A stretch of 6,087 nucleotides of DNA from Halobacteriales archaeon QH_8_67_36 (GTDB lineage: Archaea > Halobacteriota > Halobacteria > Halobacteriales > Haloarculaceae). The translations under genes were made by a program, and so were the position numbers. The notes under the pieces were generated by a model. That model made no database searches. It saw nothing but the letters and a program-made list of their open reading frames with translations, and had not been told where the DNA came from. Position 1 is the first letter of the stretch, and each line of letters starts with the position of its first letter. The stretch is taken from the NCBI GenBank assembly GCA_003021755.1, contig PXQZ01000050.1, positions 1 to 6,087 on the forward strand. The letters are read 5' to 3'. Positions 5,450 through 6,087 of this stretch are shown in pieces.

Positions 5450-5569
5450 TAACTCGCTGGACGACGGGCACCAGTGGGCACCTGCGTGTGCAGGTCGGGA
5501 TGTGAGTCCCCGACGCGACAGTCGGTCGCCGAGGCGACTTGAACCATGCAACGCCCGTGGTGAGACACA
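5450..5569 (+). promoter_or_regulatory. Structured 5' leader of rpl15e
   Basis: Several stems can be drawn. One is ACCTGC-GTGT-GCAGGT (5480-5495, perfect 6 bp). The next is TCGGG (5495-5499) with CCCGA (5509-5513), which competes with CCGAC (5510-5514) pairing GTCGG (5521-5525). The last is GTCGC-CGAG-GCGAC (5525-5538). A five-codon ORF (ATG 5546, MQRPW, TGA 5561-5563) ends inside the Shine-Dalgarno. The mutually exclusive stems resemble a regulatory leader; ribosomal protein operons are often autoregulated this way, but no known riboswitch or protein site is recognised. Confidence 0.35.
5558..5562 (+). promoter_or_regulatory. Shine-Dalgarno of rpl15e
   Basis: GGTGA matches the core of the archaeal anti-Shine-Dalgarno partner and lies 7 nt before the ATG at 5570. 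It decides that start and marks rpl15e as leadered, unlike the apparently leaderless rio2 and HTH-10 genes. Confidence 0.6.
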
Positions 5570-6087
5570 ATGGCACGAAGCGCATACTCGTACATCCGAG
5601 ACGCATGGCAGACCCCCAAAGAGGGGAAACTCGCGGAACTACAGTGGCAACGCCAGCAGGAGTGGCGCAACGAGGGGTCGGTCGTCCGCATCGAGCGACC
5701 GACCCGCCTCGACAAGGCCCGCTCGCAGGGGTACAAGGCGAAACAGGGCGTCGTCGTCGCCCGCGTCTCCGTCCGCAAGGGCAGCGCGCGCAAGCAGCGA
5801 CACGATGCCGGCCGGCGCTCGAAGCGCCAGGGCGTCACCCGCATTACCCGCCGGAAGAACCTCCAGCGGGTCGCCGAGGAGCGCGCCGCCCGCGTCTATC
5901 CGAACCTCCGTGTCCTCAACAGCTACTCCGTCGGCCAGGACGGCCGCCAGAAGTGGCACGAGGTCATCCTCGTGGACCCGGAACACCCCGCCGTTCGGAA
6001 CGACGACGATCTCAACTGGATCTGCGAACCGGACCAGGCCGACCGCGTCTTCCGCGGCCTGACCGGCGCCGGCCGCCGCAACCGCGG
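5570..6087 (+). CDS. rpl15e: 50S ribosomal protein L15e, 3'-truncated by the window
   Basis: The frame from ATG 5570 stays open to the window edge (172 full codons and two bases), with no stop reached. It opens MARSAYSYIRDAWQTPKEG and continues with QQEWRNEGSVVRIERPTRLDKARSQGYKAKQG, RRSKRQGVTRITRRKNLQRVAEERAARVYPNLRVLNSYSVGQDG, KWHEVILVDPEHPAV and VFRGLTGAGRRNR. This matches haloarchaeal L15e closely along its length; the family is about 195 residues, so some 20-25 C-terminal residues lie outside. L15e is a universal archaeal/eukaryotic large-subunit protein that binds 23S rRNA in the interior of the particle. Basic patches needed for rRNA binding are present, unlike the acidic neighbours. 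A Shine-Dalgarno 7 nt upstream fixes the start. Confidence 0.97.
   Translation, partial: MARSAYSYIRDAWQTPKEGKLAELQWQRQQEWRNEGSVVRIERPTRLDKARSQGYKAKQGVVVARVSVRKGSARKQRHDAGRRSKRQGVTRITRRKNLQRVAEERAARVYPNLRVLNSYSVGQDGRQKWHEVILVDPEHPAVRNDDDLNWICEPDQADRVFRGLTGAGRRNR

Larger units (their letters stand above)
5167..5569. other. 403-nt divergent intergenic region
   Basis: No convincing gene is seen here. The left end holds the promoter and dyad of the minus-strand operon (5188-5223). A 5-bp dyad GGACC-GGTA-GGTCC lies at 5245-5258. The middle (about 5260-5389) shows no recognisable motif; a 32-codon ORF (5290-5388) has no support. The right part holds a 7-bp dyad (5390-5406), the rpl15e TATA box (5421-5427), and a leader of about 120 nt with several hairpins and a Shine-Dalgarno. 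No tRNA-like cloverleaf was found on either strand. Confidence 0.6.

Noticed and set aside
5400..5540. Possible tRNA or structured ncRNA gene, prompted by TTCGAAC and nearby stems
   Set aside because: The bases around TTCGAAC do not form a T-stem and no acceptor or anticodon arms could be drawn; the stems fit a leader better.
5365..5844. Minus-strand open frames over the rpl15e leader and gene
   Set aside because: They overlap the strongly conserved L15e frame and lack motifs or a plausible promoter.

Overview
The window is from the chromosome of a haloarchaeon (class Halobacteria). The base composition is GC-rich, the proteins are acidic, and TATA boxes lie about 25-28 nt before start codons that have no Shine-Dalgarno. 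The gene content is archaeal: RIO2 kinase, a TFB transcription factor, ribosomal protein L15e, a halocyanin-type copper protein and an HTH-10 (bacterio-opsin activator type) regulator. Genus cannot be fixed from sequence reading alone.

Layout, left to right. (1) 1-295: 3' end of a DabA-type (DUF2309) inorganic-carbon transporter subunit, followed by a strong 21-nt palindrome. (2) 378-749: a RidA/YjgF-family gene whose conserved protein sequence hops between two reading frames, with a stop at codon 39; broken as given. (3) 883-1791: intact rio2 kinase behind a TATA box that abuts a 14-bp perfect palindrome. (4) 1792-2009: intergenic, with a possible distal promoter, an 18-codon ORF and a 7-bp inverted repeat. 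(5) 2010-2441: Tat/lipobox halocyanin-like cupredoxin. (6) Minus-strand operon 5166 to 2443: HTH-10 regulator, then TFB (ATGA overlap), then an NAD-dependent sugar epimerase whose start codon is cut off from its Rossmann fold by one extra base. The epimerase converges on the halocyanin gene with one base between the stop codons. (7) 5167-5569: divergent intergenic region with the promoter of the HTH-10 operon and the promoter and long, hairpin-rich leader of rpl15e. (8) 5570-6087: rpl15e, cut by the window end.

Functionally this is mostly a housekeeping and information-processing neighbourhood (RIO2 and L15e in ribosome biogenesis and translation, TFB in transcription initiation) mixed with accessory genes. 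The most suggestive unit is the HTH-10/TFB/epimerase operon: a Cys-rich putative sensor-regulator translationally coupled to a general transcription factor, with a sugar-nucleotide enzyme behind it. No mobile element, CRISPR array, tRNA or rRNA was seen. I did not find a clearly new multi-gene system. The best leads are the two frameshifted genes, the regulator-TFB pair, the short copper-ligand loop of the halocyanin, and several palindromes placed exactly at promoters.
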